The notes beneath the pieces are model-generated. The model worked only from the letters and a program-made list of their open reading frames with translations, searched no databases and was not told where the DNA came from. Positions 26,232 through 35,468 of a stretch of 56,594 nt of DNA are shown piece by piece. Numbering within the stretch: position 1 is the stretch's first letter; each line of letters opens with the position of its first letter. Source of the stretch: Shinella pollutisoli (GTDB lineage: Bacteria > Pseudomonadota > Alphaproteobacteria > Rhizobiales > Rhizobiaceae); the NCBI RefSeq assembly GCF_024609765.1, contig NZ_JANFDG010000033.1, forward strand, positions 1 to 56,594. The letters are read 5' to 3'. The translations under genes were made by a program, and so were the position numbers.

Positions 26232-29200
26232 ATCGCTCTCCTTCTTGCTGTGCCGCCCGCGAGGCCTTCCAGCTCGAAGCGGGCCGAATTGGACCGCGGC
26301 GTCCACAGCCCGCGCGCGATCGCCTCGGCGAAGCGCGCCGCCATCTCGGCGAGCGCGGCCGGATTCTTCTCGGCCAGGAAGTCGCGCACCCGCTCGTCGA
26401 GCAGATAGGCCTGGTAGGCCGCCTCGAAATGATGGTCCTTCACCGCCCCGGTCGTCGCGGCGAAGGCGAACATGAAGTCGACCGTCGCGGCGATCTCGAA
26501 GGCGCCCTTGTAGCCGTGCCGCATCACGCCTTCGATCCATTTCGGATTGACGACGCGGGCGCGCACGACGCGGCCGATCTCGTCCTCCAGCGTGCGCACC
26601 ACGGGCTTTTCCGGCCGCGACAGGTCGTTGTGGTAGACGACGGGCTGCCGGCCCGAGAGATGCTCCGCCGCCGCCGCCATGCCGCCCTCGAACTGGTAGT
26701 ATTCGTCGCTGTCGAGCAGGTCGTGCTCGCGGCTGTCCTGGTTCTGCACCACGGCCTGAAGGCTCCTCATGCGTGCCTCCAGCCGCTCGCGCATCGGCAC
26801 GCCGTCGCCCGTCCCGTCATAGGCATGCGCGCCCCAGGCGAGCCAGGCCTCGGCGAGGTCGCCGCGCTTTTCCCACAGCCCCTCGTCCATCATCGTCTGC
26901 AGGCCCGCGCCGTAGCCGCCGGACTGCGCGCCGAAGATGCGGAAGCCCGCGGCCCGCGCCGCCTCCGCATCCGAGGCGCCCCTTGCCGCAAGCGCCGCGG
27001 CCTCCGCCCGCATGCGCGCGGCGATGGGATTGTCGGCATCGTCCTCCGAAAGAGCGCCGACGGCGCGCACGGCCCGGTCGAACAGCGCGATCTGCTCGGG
27101 GAAGGCGTCGCGGAAGAAGCCGGAGATGCGCAGCGTCACGTCGACGCGCGGCCGGCGCAGGAGCGCGGGCGGCACGATCTCGAAGCCGGTGACGCGCCGC
27201 GAGGCCATGTCCCAGACGGGCTTGACGCCGATCAGCGCCATCGCCTGGGCGATGTCGTCGCCGCCGGTGCGCATGTTGGAGGTGCCCCAGGCCGTGATGC
27301 CGAAGGAGGTCGGCCATTCGCCGTGGTCCTGCGCGTAGCGGGTGACGAGGAGCTCCGCCGACTTGCGGCCGAGCTCCCAGGCGGCCGGCGTCGGCACGGC
27401 GCGGCTGTCGACGGAATAGAAGTTGCGCCCCGTCGGCAGCACGTCCGGCCGCCCGCGCGTCGGCGCGCCGGAGGGACCGGGCTCGACAAAGCGGCCGTCG
27501 AGGCCGCGCATCAGGGCCGCGATCTCCGCCGGGCCGCAGGCTTTCAGCGCCGGGCGGATGGTCGCGTCGATCGTGTCGAGCACGGCGCGGGTGGCGTGCC
27601 AGCCGTCCGGGCACGGGATCGCGCCCTCCACCAGCCTCGCCGCGAGCAGCTCGATGCGCTCGACGGTGTCGCCGTTGCTGCGCCAGGGGGCCTCGGATTG
27701 TTCGGCGAGGATCTGCGGGCGCGGGCCGGACCAGGGGTCGGAGGCGATGCAGTCGAGGGGGTCGAAGGGCTTGCTGTCGCTACCCCCCTCTGGCCTGCCG
27801 GCCATCTCCCCCTCAAGGGGGGAGATCGATGGGGCGGCGGCTTCCTTCCCATCGACCGACGTGGAAGCGGGAAGACGGTTCTCCGACTCGATCTCCCCCC
27901 TTGAGGGGGAGATGGCCGGCAGGCCAGAGGGGAGTGGAGCCCTGAATGCATCCGCCGCGATCGCCCGCTGCAGGCTCGCCTCGCCGCCCTCGCCGAGCCC
28001 GCGCGGCACGCGGGCGAGCGCGACCGTCAGGTCGGTCAGGAGCCGTCCCTCCGGCGAGACGCCGAAGACGTGCAGGCCGTCGCGGATCTGCATCTCCTTG
28101 AGGTCGCAGAGATAGGCGTCGAGCTTCTGCAGCGCCGTCTCCTCGCCGTCGCCGGCGGCGATGCCGGCGTCGCGGTCGAGGCCGATCGCGCGCACGAGGT
28201 CGAGGATTTGCTTCGACAGCAGCCGGATGCGGCGCGGATCGCCGCCGGAGGCCTCGTAATACTCGTCGACCAGCGCCTCCAGGTCCTTGAGCGGGCCGTA
28301 GGTCTCGGCGCGGGTCAAAGGCGGCGTCAGGTGGTCGACGATGACGGCGGCGGAGCGGCGCTTGGCCTGCGTGCCCTCGCCCGGATCGTTGACGATGAAG
28401 GGATAGAGGTGCGGCACGGGGCCGAGCACCGTCTCCGGGTAGCATGCCTCCGATAGTGCCAGCGCCTTGCCCGGCAGCCATTCGAGATTGCCGTGCTTGC
28501 CCATGTGGACGATGGCATGCGCGCAAAAATGCCGGCGCAGATAGGCGTAGAAGGCGAAATAACCGTGCGGCGGCACGAGGTCCGGCGAATGGTAGCTGTC
28601 CTTCGGATCGATGTTGTAGCCGCGCGCCGGCTGGATGCCCACCAGAGTCTCGCCGAAGCGGGCGAGCGGCAGGGCGAAGACGTCGCCGAGCACGAAGGGA
28701 TCGTCCTCCGGCCGCCCCCAGCGCGCCGTCACCTCATCCTGAATCGAAGCGGGAAGCGCCTCGAAGAAGGCCTTGTAATGATTCAGCGAAAGCGTCTCGC
28801 GGATCTCGCGCCCGTCGCGCGCCGCATTGGTCGGCCCGGCCATCAGGTGGGCGATCAGCGCGTCGCCGTCGGCGGGAAGGTTTTCGACCGGATAGCCCGC
28901 CGCCGCCATGGCGCGCAGCACCTCCAGCGTGCCGGCCGGCGTGTCGAGGCCGACGCCGTTGCCGAGCCGGCCGTCGCGGTTCGGATAGTTGGCCATGACC
29001 AGAGCGATGCGGCGCCCGGCGGGCTTTTCTCGCGCGAGCCGCGCCCAGCCGGCGGCAAGGCGGGCGACGAAGCGGATGCGGTCCTCGACCGGGTCGAGCC
29101 CGACGATGTTCGCCTCGACCCGCTCGTCGTAGCGCGCGGCCGCCTTGAAGGAGACGGCGCGCGACAGCACCCGCCCGTCGACCTCCGGCAGGGAGACGTT

Positions 29201-30295
29201 CATGCCGAGGTCGCGGGCGGTCAGTCCCTGGCCGGACGCCTCCCACGCCGCGCGGGAGGAACCGGAGAAGATCACCTGCAGCACCGGCGCGCCGGTCTCG
29301 TCGAGCACCGTCGGCCTGCGGTCGGCGCCGGGGGCGGAGACGGCGAAGCTCGTCGCGTTCAGCACCACCTCGGGCCGGACGGCGGCGAAGGTTTCTCGCA
29401 CCAGCGCCATCGAGGCCGGGTCCTTGAGGGAGGAGACGAAGACCGGCAGCGCGCGCACGCCTTCCGCCGCCAGCGCCTCGATCAGCATCTCGACGGGGCG
29501 CGTCTCGCCGCTCTGGACATAGGCGCGGTAGAAGCAGATGGCGGCGACGGGAGGCGCGGCGCCCCCCCCCTCTGGCCTGCCGGCCATCTCCCCCTCAAGG
29601 GGGGAGATCGGAAAGAGGGACCGTTTTCCCGTTTCAAGATCGGTCGATGGGGAGGAAGCCGAAGCCCCATCGATCTCCCCCCTTGAGGGGGAGATGGCCG
29701 GCAGGCCAGAGGGGGGTGGCGAAGCCCATTCCCCCATGTCCACGACGCCCAGCCCCGGCCACCACAGCCCGGCCTTGGCGAGCGCCGCCGCCGGCTCCGG
29801 CTTCCTGCCGCCGAAGACCATCGCGTCGGCATAGGCGAGGAAGCGCTCCGCATTCTCCGCGCCGCCCTCGGTGAGATAGGCCCAGAGCCGTTCGCGGTCC
29901 TCGTCGCCGACGCGGTTGAAGGCCAGCAAGCCCTCGTCCGGCCGGTCGTCGCCGGGCAGTGCCACGAGCGTGATGCCGTTTGCGACGGCGGCGGCGAGCA
30001 GCGCCTCCAGCACGTAGCGGAAATAGCTGGCGCCGCCGAGCGCGCGGATGACGATCAGCTTCGCGTGCCGCGCCGTGCGCTCGACATAGGTGTCGACCGA
30101 CATCGGATGGGCGAGCGCGGCGAGGCTCGCGAGCCTCAGCCGGGTGCCGCCCCCCCGCGCGCGGTGCGCGGCGGCGATGGCCGCAAGCTCCGTGTCGGCG
30201 GCCGAGAGGAACAGCACGTCGCCCGGCGTCTGGCCGAGGTCGATCGCCTCGCTGCCGTCGGCGATGGTGCCTTTTTGCGCTAGGAGGAGGTGCAC
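26228..30295 (-). CDS. cobN: Cobaltochelatase subunit CobN with two repeat-derived insertions
   Basis: The large ATP-dependent cobaltochelatase subunit that inserts Co2+ into hydrogenobyrinic acid a,c-diamide with CobS and CobT (not in this window). It opens with the typical MHLLLAQKG and contains HMGKHGNLEWLPGKA and YFRYVLEALLAA. At 1355 residues it is about 80 longer than the usual 1275 or so. The extra length matches two in-frame palindromic repeats, at about residues 194-244 and 788-837, each translating to ISPSRGEI and ISPLEGEMAGRPEGG. The start is a GTG at 30295; its SD-like G-rich run comes from the neighbouring repeat. Confidence 0.95.
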   Translation of the reverse strand: MHLLLAQKGTIADGSEAIDLGQTPGDVLFLSAADTELAAIAAAHRARGGGTRLRLASLAALAHPMSVDTYVERTARHAKLIVIRALGGASYFRYVLEALLAAAVANGITLVALPGDDRPDEGLLAFNRVGDEDRERLWAYLTEGGAENAERFLAYADAMVFGGRKPEPAAALAKAGLWWPGLGVVDMGEWASPPPSGLPAISPSRGEIDGASASSPSTDLETGKRSLFPISPLEGEMAGRPEGGGAAPPVAAICFYRAYVQSGETRPVEMLIEALAAEGVRALPVFVSSLKDPASMALVRETFAAVRPEVVLNATSFAVSAPGADRRPTVLDETGAPVLQVIFSGSSRAAWEASGQGLTARDLGMNVSLPEVDGRVLSRAVSFKAAARYDERVEANIVGLDPVEDRIRFVARLAAGWARLAREKPAGRRIALVMANYPNRDGRLGNGVGLDTPAGTLEVLRAMAAAGYPVENLPADGDALIAHLMAGPTNAARDGREIRETLSLNHYKAFFEALPASIQDEVTARWGRPEDDPFVLGDVFALPLARFGETLVGIQPARGYNIDPKDSYHSPDLVPPHGYFAFYAYLRRHFCAHAIVHMGKHGNLEWLPGKALALSEACYPETVLGPVPHLYPFIVNDPGEGTQAKRRSAAVIVDHLTPPLTRAETYGPLKDLEALVDEYYEASGGDPRRIRLLSKQILDLVRAIGLDRDAGIAAGDGEETALQKLDAYLCDLKEMQIRDGLHVFGVSPEGRLLTDLTVALARVPRGLGEGGEASLQRAIAADAFRAPLPSGLPAISPSRGEIESENRLPASTSVDGKEAAAPSISPLEGEMAGRPEGGSDSKPFDPLDCIASDPWSGPRPQILAEQSEAPWRSNGDTVERIELLAARLVEGAIPCPDGWHATRAVLDTIDATIRPALKACGPAEIAALMRGLDGRFVEPGPSGAPTRGRPDVLPTGRNFYSVDSRAVPTPAAWELGRKSAELLVTRYAQDHGEWPTSFGITAWGTSNMRTGGDDIAQAMALIGVKPVWDMASRRVTGFEIVPPALLRRPRVDVTLRISGFFRDAFPEQIALFDRAVRAVGALSEDDADNPIAARMRAEAAALAARGASDAEAARAAGFRIFGAQSGGYGAGLQTMMDEGLWEKRGDLAEAWLAWGAHAYDGTGDGVPMRERLEARMRSLQAVVQNQDSREHDLLDSDEYYQFEGGMAAAAEHLSGRQPVVYHNDLSRPEKPVVRTLEDEIGRVVRARVVNPKWIEGVMRHGYKGAFEIAATVDFMFAFAATTGAVKDHHFEAAYQAYLLDERVRDFLAEKNPAALAEMAARFAEAIARGLWTPRSNSARFELEGLAGGTARRRAI
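27785..27932. repeat. Palindromic repeat inserted in frame in cobN (downstream copy)
   Basis: Perfect 44-bp inverted arms (27785-27828 and 27889-27932) flank a 60-base centre. The reading frame of cobN passes through without a stop. The centre resembles the reverse complement of that of the copy at 29565, so the two are in opposite orientation. Confidence 0.93.
29565..29716. repeat. Palindromic repeat inserted in frame in cobN (upstream copy)
   Basis: Perfect 46-bp inverted arms (29565-29610 and 29671-29716) flank a 60-base centre. It interrupts the protein between GVVDMGEWAS and APPVAAICFYRAY, which would be adjacent or nearly so in ordinary CobN. The frame stays open. Confidence 0.93.
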
Positions 30296-30301
30296 GGCAC
30301 T

Positions 30302-30421
30302 CCCCCCTCATCCGCCCTTCGGGCACCTTCTCCACGAGGGGAGAAGGGGAAAAACGAGACGCCGCACTCCTCCCCTTCTCCCCAGCGGGGAGAAGGTGGC
30401 CCGAAGGGCCGGATGAGGGGG
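30302..30421. repeat. Rhizobial intergenic palindromic repeat (RIME/REP-like), copy 2
   Basis: Outer arms CCCCCTCATCCG and CGGATGAGGGGG with an internal hairpin CTTCTCCCC...GGGGAGAAG. It fills the cobW-cobN gap and ends a few bases before the cobN start, where it supplies a G-rich SD-like run on the minus strand. Confidence 0.9.
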
Positions 30422-30443
30422 TCTCCGCTTACCATGACAGCGA

Positions 30444-31493
30444 TCACGCCGCCGCGGCGATCGCCGCGCGCACGGCCGCCTCGTCCATGTCGTGCAGGCC
30501 GATGACGACGAGGCGGGTGCCGCGCACCTCGCCCGGCGACCAGGCGCGCTCGAAATACTGGTCGACGCGGCTGCCGACGGCCTGGATCAGGAGGCGCAGC
30601 GGCTTGCCGGGCACGTCGGCGAAACCTTTCAGGCGCAGGATGTCGTGCGCCGCGATGACGCCCTTCAGCCGCTCGGCGAAGGCGGCCGGATCGGCGACCG
30701 GGCCGAGCTCGACGACGAAGCTGTCGAACTCGTCGTGGTCGTGCTCCTCGCCGTTCTCGTGCTCCAGCTCATGGTGCGACTTGCGGTTGGCGATGTCGTC
30801 CTCGGTGCCGACGCCGAGGCCGAGCAGCACGGCGGCGGAGACGTCGCCGTTCCTCGCCTCGATCATCGACGGCTTGCGGGCGGTGCGGGACGCCACCTCC
30901 TCGCGCACGGTCCTGAGCCCGTCGGCGTCGATCAGGTCGGTCTTGTTGAGGACGATCAGGTCGGCGGCCGTCAGCTGGTCCTCGAACAGTTCCTCCAGCG
31001 GGCTTTCGTGGTCGAGGTTCTCGTCGGTGACGCGCAGCGCATCGACCCTGTCGTGGTCGTCGGCGAAGCGGCCGGCGGCCACGGCGGCGCTGTCGACCAC
31101 CGTCACCACGCCGTCGACCGTCACCTGCGTCTTGATCTCCGGCCAGTTGAAGGCGGCGACCAGCGGCTGCGGCAGCGCGAGCCCCGAGGTCTCGATAACG
31201 ATGTGGTCCGGCCGGTTCTCGCGCTCGAGCAGCTTCGACATGGTCGGGATGAAGTCGTCGGCGACGGTGCAGCAGATGCAGCCGTTGGTGAGCTCGATGA
31301 TGTCGTCCTCGCTGCAGGCTTCCGCCCCGCAGCCCTTGAGCACGTCGCCGTCGACGCCGAGATCGCCGAACTCGTTGATGATGAGGGCGATGCGTTTTCC
31401 CCCGGCGTTCTGGAGCAGGTTGCGGATCAGCGTCGTCTTGCCGGCGCCGAGGAAGCCGGTGATGACGGTGGCGGGGATCTTCTGTTGCAGCAT
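30444..31493 (-). CDS. cobW: CobW, GTPase metallochaperone of cobalamin synthesis
   Basis: A 349-residue COG0523-family G3E GTPase. The P-loop is GFLGAGKT (13-20); the metal-binding motif GCICC is at 71-75; NKTD is the guanine-specificity motif. A His/Asp/Glu-rich stretch lies at about residues 243-262, before the CobW C-terminal domain. CobW is thought to deliver cobalt to the CobNST chelatase. It lies between cobP and cobN, as expected. Confidence 0.95.
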   Translation of the reverse strand: MLQQKIPATVITGFLGAGKTTLIRNLLQNAGGKRIALIINEFGDLGVDGDVLKGCGAEACSEDDIIELTNGCICCTVADDFIPTMSKLLERENRPDHIVIETSGLALPQPLVAAFNWPEIKTQVTVDGVVTVVDSAAVAAGRFADDHDRVDALRVTDENLDHESPLEELFEDQLTAADLIVLNKTDLIDADGLRTVREEVASRTARKPSMIEARNGDVSAAVLLGLGVGTEDDIANRKSHHELEHENGEEHDHDEFDSFVVELGPVADPAAFAERLKGVIAAHDILRLKGFADVPGKPLRLLIQAVGSRVDQYFERAWSPGEVRGTRLVVIGLHDMDEAAVRAAIAAAA

Positions 31494-31497
31494 GGGT

Positions 31498-32022
31498 TCA
31501 ACCCTTCATTTTCAGCGGCAGTCCGGCCGCGACGAAATAGACTTCGGATACGGTGGCGGCGAGCCTCTGGTGCAGCCGCCCGGCATGGTCGCGGAAATCG
31601 CGCGCCATGCGGTTTTCCGGCACGATGCCGAGCCCGACCTCGTTCGAGACGAGGACGACGGGGCCGGCAGCCGTGGAAAGCGTCTCACCGAGCCCGGCGA
31701 AGGCCGCGGCCATGTCGCGCTCCTCCAGCATCAGGTTGGTGACCCAGAGCGTCAGGCAGTCGACCAGCACGGCCCGGTCGGGGCGGCTGACGGCGGCGAT
31801 GCGCCCGGCGAGGTCCAGCGGCTCCTCGTGCGTCTCCCAGCCCGTCCCCCGGTCCAGCCGGTGCCTGTCGATGCGGTTGCGCATCTCGTCATCCCAGGCG
31901 CGGCCGGTAGCGATATAATGGCGCGAAAGGCCGGTCGCGGCGACCAGCCCCTCGGCGAAAGCGGATTTTCCGGAACGCGCGCCGCCCAGAACCAGGACGG
32001 TCCCGGGCGACGCCTTGTCCAT
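31498..32022 (-). CDS. cobP: Adenosylcobinamide kinase/guanylyltransferase CobP (CobU)
   Basis: A 174-residue bifunctional enzyme that phosphorylates adenosylcobinamide and makes its GDP derivative. The P-loop is GGARSGKS (13-20); [25 protein letters not shown] and [13 protein letters not shown] are family signatures. The ATG at 32022 overlaps the cbtA stop (TGATG). cobW follows after four bases. Confidence 0.95.
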   Translation of the reverse strand: MDKASPGTVLVLGGARSGKSAFAEGLVAATGLSRHYIATGRAWDDEMRNRIDRHRLDRGTGWETHEEPLDLAGRIAAVSRPDRAVLVDCLTLWVTNLMLEERDMAAAFAGLGETLSTAAGPVVLVSNEVGLGIVPENRMARDFRDHAGRLHQRLAATVSEVYFVAAGLPLKMKG

Positions 32023-32798
32023 CACGCGGCCTTCGCGATCTTCTCGTTGGCGAAGCCCAGCGACAGGCCGAGCACGATCCAGAAGAACAGCGTGGTCGCG
32101 AGCGCCGCCACGGCGAACTCGGCGCCGAGCACGGCCGGCACGTTGCTCGAGATGTCGGTCGGCTGCGGCGCGCCGTAGACCTGCGGCGCGGCGATCAGCA
32201 CGATGCCGACGAGCTTGGCGACGATGCCCGGCTTCAGGAAGATGAGGTACAGCCCCGCCGCCGAAAGCAGCACGGTCAGCACCCACCAGACCTGACGGTC
32301 GCCGAGCTCGGCGGCCGGGAAGCCCGGAAGCTCCGGCGGCAGGCCGATCGCCGGCAGCATGTGCACGGCGAGCCAGCCGGCGGCCCCCCACAGCGCGCCG
32401 TTGGCGACCGTGATCGGATTGCCGGTGACGAGGCTCACGCCGGCGAGCAGAAGGCCGAAGCCGGCGCCGGTGACGAGGTTGGCGAGAAGCGTGCCGGAGA
32501 AGCGGCTCATGCCGAACATGATGCCGCCCTCTTCCCCCTCGCCGTCATGCGCATGGGCGACGCCGACGGGCGAAAGGAAGGAGGCGAACTCGGCGAGCGC
32601 GTCGACGGCCGAGAGCGAGGAATGCTCGTGGCTCGCGCCCTGTTCGGCGCCGTCCGCGGCCGGCGCTTCCTCGTCGCCGCCCTCGAACTCTTCAGCGTGG
32701 AGGATGAGGGGGACGACGCGCGCTTCCTGCGCGGCCGTCATCAGCACACCCGAAAACAGCCCGGCCACCAGCGCGGCCAGGAGATACCTGACGATCAT
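32022..32798 (-). CDS. cbtA: Predicted cobalt transporter subunit CbtA
   Basis: A 258-residue membrane protein with about five to six hydrophobic segments and a loop rich in Glu, Asp and His (residues about 36-90) that could bind metal. CbtA, with CbtB, is a predicted B12-regulated cobalt uptake system. The TM2 segment [25 protein letters not shown] is split by no frame change. It follows cbtB by 12 bases, downstream of the riboswitch. Confidence 0.92.
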   Translation of the reverse strand: MIVRYLLAALVAGLFSGVLMTAAQEARVVPLILHAEEFEGGDEEAPAADGAEQGASHEHSSLSAVDALAEFASFLSPVGVAHAHDGEGEEGGIMFGMSRFSGTLLANLVTGAGFGLLLAGVSLVTGNPITVANGALWGAAGWLAVHMLPAIGLPPELPGFPAAELGDRQVWWVLTVLLSAAGLYLIFLKPGIVAKLVGIVLIAAPQVYGAPQPTDISSNVPAVLGAEFAVAALATTLFFWIVLGLSLGFANEKIAKAA

Positions 32799-32810
32799 CT
32801 CGATTGCTCC

Positions 32811-32987
32811 TTAGTGGCAGGGAAAGCCGTAGGAGTGGCGCGTGTCGTGCGCCGTATCGTGCAGCGTGGCCGAATTGGCCAGGCCCGCGCCGAAGACGAG
32901 GAAAGCGCCTATGAGAAGCGCGATCGCGCCGGCGATCAGACGATCGCTGGCGGACAGCGAAATGGACGACGTGTTGGAAACAGCCAT
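32811..32987 (-). CDS. cbtB: Predicted cobalt transporter subunit CbtB
   Basis: A 58-residue single-helix membrane protein (helix about residues 17-38) ending in HDTRHSYGFPCH, a His/Cys tail typical of CbtB and likely a metal site. The ATG at 32987 has GGAGG six bases upstream. It is the first gene after the cobalamin riboswitch, 60 or so bases from the B12 box. Confidence 0.93.
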   Translation of the reverse strand: MAVSNTSSISLSASDRLIAGAIALLIGAFLVFGAGLANSATLHDTAHDTRHSYGFPCH

Positions 32988-33044
32988 GACAACCTCCGTG
33001 CTGGCAGCGGGGAACCCTCCCCGGGCGGGCGACATGCCCTTCAT

Positions 33045-33345
33045 CGGACGGCAGGTCTCCTGGCTCGCAGCGTCGGGCGCCTCAGGCGCTTTCGGGTCAT
33101 TCTCGCCTTCCCGGGTGCGTCGATCGCGAAGGGTGGACGATTCGTAGAGAAAGAGGCGTCCGGCCCGGCTCATCGCGATGCCACCCAGTGGCTTTTCCGG
33201 CGGGTCCGCGCTTCGCCTGCCGAGGCCCCCTTGCCTCCGCCGCGAACCGCCGTTCCCCCCGGATGAATGTCCCTCGCCACTCTACAGTCGCGGGGTCGGC
33301 CGTGATTGCGATGCCCGGCATGGGTCCACCGCGTCACGTTCCCAT
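33045..33345 (-). promoter_or_regulatory. Cobalamin (B12) riboswitch of the cbtB-cobO unit
   Basis: Read on the minus strand, the segment starts near 33343 with GGGAACGTGACGCGGTG, contains CCCGCGACTGTAGAG (near 33290), GCCACTGGG (about 33184-33192) and CCGGGAAGGCG, and ends in the B12 box AGCCAGGAGACCTGCC (33050-33065). These are the ordered core elements of the class I cobalamin riboswitch. A G-rich hairpin between the B12 box and the cbtB SD may be the expression platform. Confidence 0.95.
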
Positions 33346-33466
33346 TTACTCCCCGATCCGTCTCCGGACCCGGGAACCATCCAATGGAACGATGAATAGG
33401 CCCGCCCATGGCCGAAGTCAATCGACGGGAGCGGCACCGGCTGTGCTGAAACCGCCGGCCGGCGCC

Positions 33467-35323
33467 TCAGTAGCCGGGGATGATCACCACGCTGCCGCCG
33501 CCGTAGTAGCCGTCGTCCTCGTAGTAGTAGCCGCCGCCGTAATCCTCGCGATAGGCGCGCTGGCGCCGGCTCTGCCGGGCCTCGACATAGCGGGCCGCCT
33601 CGCGCAGCGCGCGGTACTGCTGGCGCGTGAGGTAGCCGTCGGCGCGGAAGCCGGCGGTGCGCTGCCAGGCGGCGATCGCCGTGCGGGTGCGGGGGCCGAA
33701 GACGCCGTCGGCGCCGCGGGTGTCGAAGCCGAGCGCGCTCAGCCAGCGCTGCGCCTGCGCGCGATTCGCCGGCTGCAGGTAGGATTCGCGGCTGTCGACC
33801 ACGGTTTCGCGGGCGGTGGCCGGCTTGCGCTCGGGCACGGCCTTCGCCGTCGCGGTCTCCTTCGCCTGCCCGGCGAGCGCTGCGAGGCGCTCGCGCGCGT
33901 CCGCGACGAAACGGCCGGTCGGGAATTCATCGAGATAGGCCTGGAACGACGATGCCGAACCGTCGAGCACGGCCTTCTGCCAGGTCTCCTCCTCGCGGCG
34001 GGCGGCATCCGCTTCCGCCGCCCTCGCATCCCGCTCCGCGCTCTCGGCGGCGCCGTCCCGGGACTCGGCGGTTTCCCCGGCGGCCTCCTCCTCGTCGTCC
34101 GTGGCCGCGACGTCGCGTCCGGCCGCAGCATCGTCCTGTGCGGCCTCGGCATCGTCCTGCGCGGCCGCGGCCTGTCCCTCGCCGGCGGACGCCGCCTGCG
34201 CCGCGCGGCGGGCAGCCTCCTCGGCGAGGCGCGCGGCCTCGGCGGCCTTCGCCTCGGCTTCGGCGGCCGCCTTCGCGGCTTCCGCCTTCAGCCGCTCGAC
34301 CTCGGCGGCCGTCTCCTCGGCGAGCTTGCGGGCGGCGGCGGCTTCCTCCTCGATCCGCGCCCTCTCCTCCGCCGCGGCCTGCTCGGCCTTCCTGCGGGCG
34401 GCCGCCTCCTCCTCGGCCCGCGCGCGCTCGGCGGCGGCCGCTTCCTCCGCCTTCTGGCGGTCGGCCTCGGCCTTGAGGCGGGCGGCCTCCTCGGTCTTCG
34501 CCTTTTCGAGCGCGGCCTCGGCCTCCGCCCTCAGGCGCTCGGCCTCCGCCGCCTTTTCCTCGGCGAGCTTGCGGGCGGCCGCTTCCTTTTCCGCGGCCTC
34601 GGCCTTCAGCCGCGCAATTTCCTCCGCGCGCGCCTTCTCGGCGGCGTCCTTCTCCTCGGCGAGCCTGAGGGCCGCCGCAGCCTTCTCTTCCGCTTCCGCC
34701 TTCAGTCGCGCGACCTCCTCCGCCCGCGCCTTCTCGGCGGCATCCTTTTCCTCGGCGAGCTTGCGCGCCGCCGCAGCCTTCTCCTCGGCCTCGGCCTTCA
34801 GCCGCGCGATCTCGTCGGCGCGCGCCTTGTCGGTCGCATCCTTTTCCGCGGCGAGCCTGCGGGCGGTCGCCTCCTTCTCGTCCGCCTCCGCCTTCAGCCG
34901 CGCGATCTCGTCCGCCTGCGCCTTGTCGGCGGCGGCCTGCCTTTCCGCCTCCGCCTTTCCGGCGGACGTCTCCTCGGCGACCTCGCCGGCAGCCGCATCC
35001 GTCTGCGCGGCCCCGGCGGCGGCTTCGCGCGCCTCCGCCTCGGCCCTGCTCTTCGCGGCGGCCTGCAGCTCGGCGATGCGCAGCCGCGCCATCGAGGCGA
35101 AGGTGCCGCCCGGATATTGCCTCAGGTAGCCCTCGTAGGCGGCGACGTCGCTGCCGGACGAGACCTTCTGCCAGAGGGAGAACTCCTCCTCCCAGCGCTT
35201 GCCGGCGCTCGTCTCCTTGCCGGCGGCCTGCGCAAGCGCGATCGCCGGCAGGCCGGCGACCGAAAGGCCGACCACACCGGCCAGCGCCAGAGCGCTTCGC
35301 GAAAAACGACCAGAACCCATCAT
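33467..35323 (-). CDS. Secreted coiled-coil protein with C-terminal peptidoglycan-binding domain
   Basis: A 618-residue protein with a signal peptide (cleavage likely after AIALA, about residue 31). Two related short motifs occur: SLWQKVSSGSDVAAYEGYL near residue 49 and TWQKAVLDGSASSFQAYL near residue 467. Between them is a very long Ala/Glu/Lys coiled coil, including four near-identical 32-residue repeats (134-261). A PG_binding_1 domain follows (GFDTRGADGVFGPRTRTAI), then a Tyr/Gly-rich tail. Its role is unknown; an envelope spacer anchored to peptidoglycan is plausible. The ATG at 35323 has AAAGGG four bases upstream. Confidence 0.85.
   Translation of the reverse strand: MMGSGRFSRSALALAGVVGLSVAGLPAIALAQAAGKETSAGKRWEEEFSLWQKVSSGSDVAAYEGYLRQYPGGTFASMARLRIAELQAAAKSRAEAEAREAAAGAAQTDAAAGEVAEETSAGKAEAERQAAADKAQADEIARLKAEADEKEATARRLAAEKDATDKARADEIARLKAEAEEKAAAARKLAEEKDAAEKARAEEVARLKAEAEEKAAAALRLAEEKDAAEKARAEEIARLKAEAAEKEAAARKLAEEKAAEAERLRAEAEAALEKAKTEEAARLKAEADRQKAEEAAAAERARAEEEAAARRKAEQAAAEERARIEEEAAAARKLAEETAAEVERLKAEAAKAAAEAEAKAAEAARLAEEAARRAAQAASAGEGQAAAAQDDAEAAQDDAAAGRDVAATDDEEEAAGETAESRDGAAESAERDARAAEADAARREEETWQKAVLDGSASSFQAYLDEFPTGRFVADARERLAALAGQAKETATAKAVPERKPATARETVVDSRESYLQPANRAQAQRWLSALGFDTRGADGVFGPRTRTAIAAWQRTAGFRADGYLTRQQYRALREAARYVEARQSRRQRAYREDYGGGYYYEDDGYYGGGSVVIIPGY
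34541..34924 (-). repeat. Four tandem 96-bp repeats in the coiled-coil gene
   Basis: Residues 134-165, 166-197, 198-229 and 230-261 are near copies of one 32-residue unit (KARAEEIARLKAEAEEK...). The period is 96 bases. Copy number could vary between strains by slippage or recombination. Confidence 0.85.
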
Positions 35324-35468
35324 GTCACCCTTTCGGATCGCGCGCGCCTCGCGCGCTGCCGCCGGAACGCCCGGCACACTTTCGTCACTCCTCGCACCGG
35401 ATTCTGGCGCAACTTTGGTGCTGCCGAAGCCACGAGGACCCGTCCGCTCAACGTTTCAGGCCGGCGAT

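Noticed and set aside
34541-34924. CRISPR-like regular repeats
   Set aside because: The 96-bp period is coding, without spacers; it encodes heptad-type coiled coil.
35324-35468. tRNA-like segment upstream of the coiled-coil gene
   Set aside because: No cloverleaf with a proper acceptor stem or T-loop could be formed.
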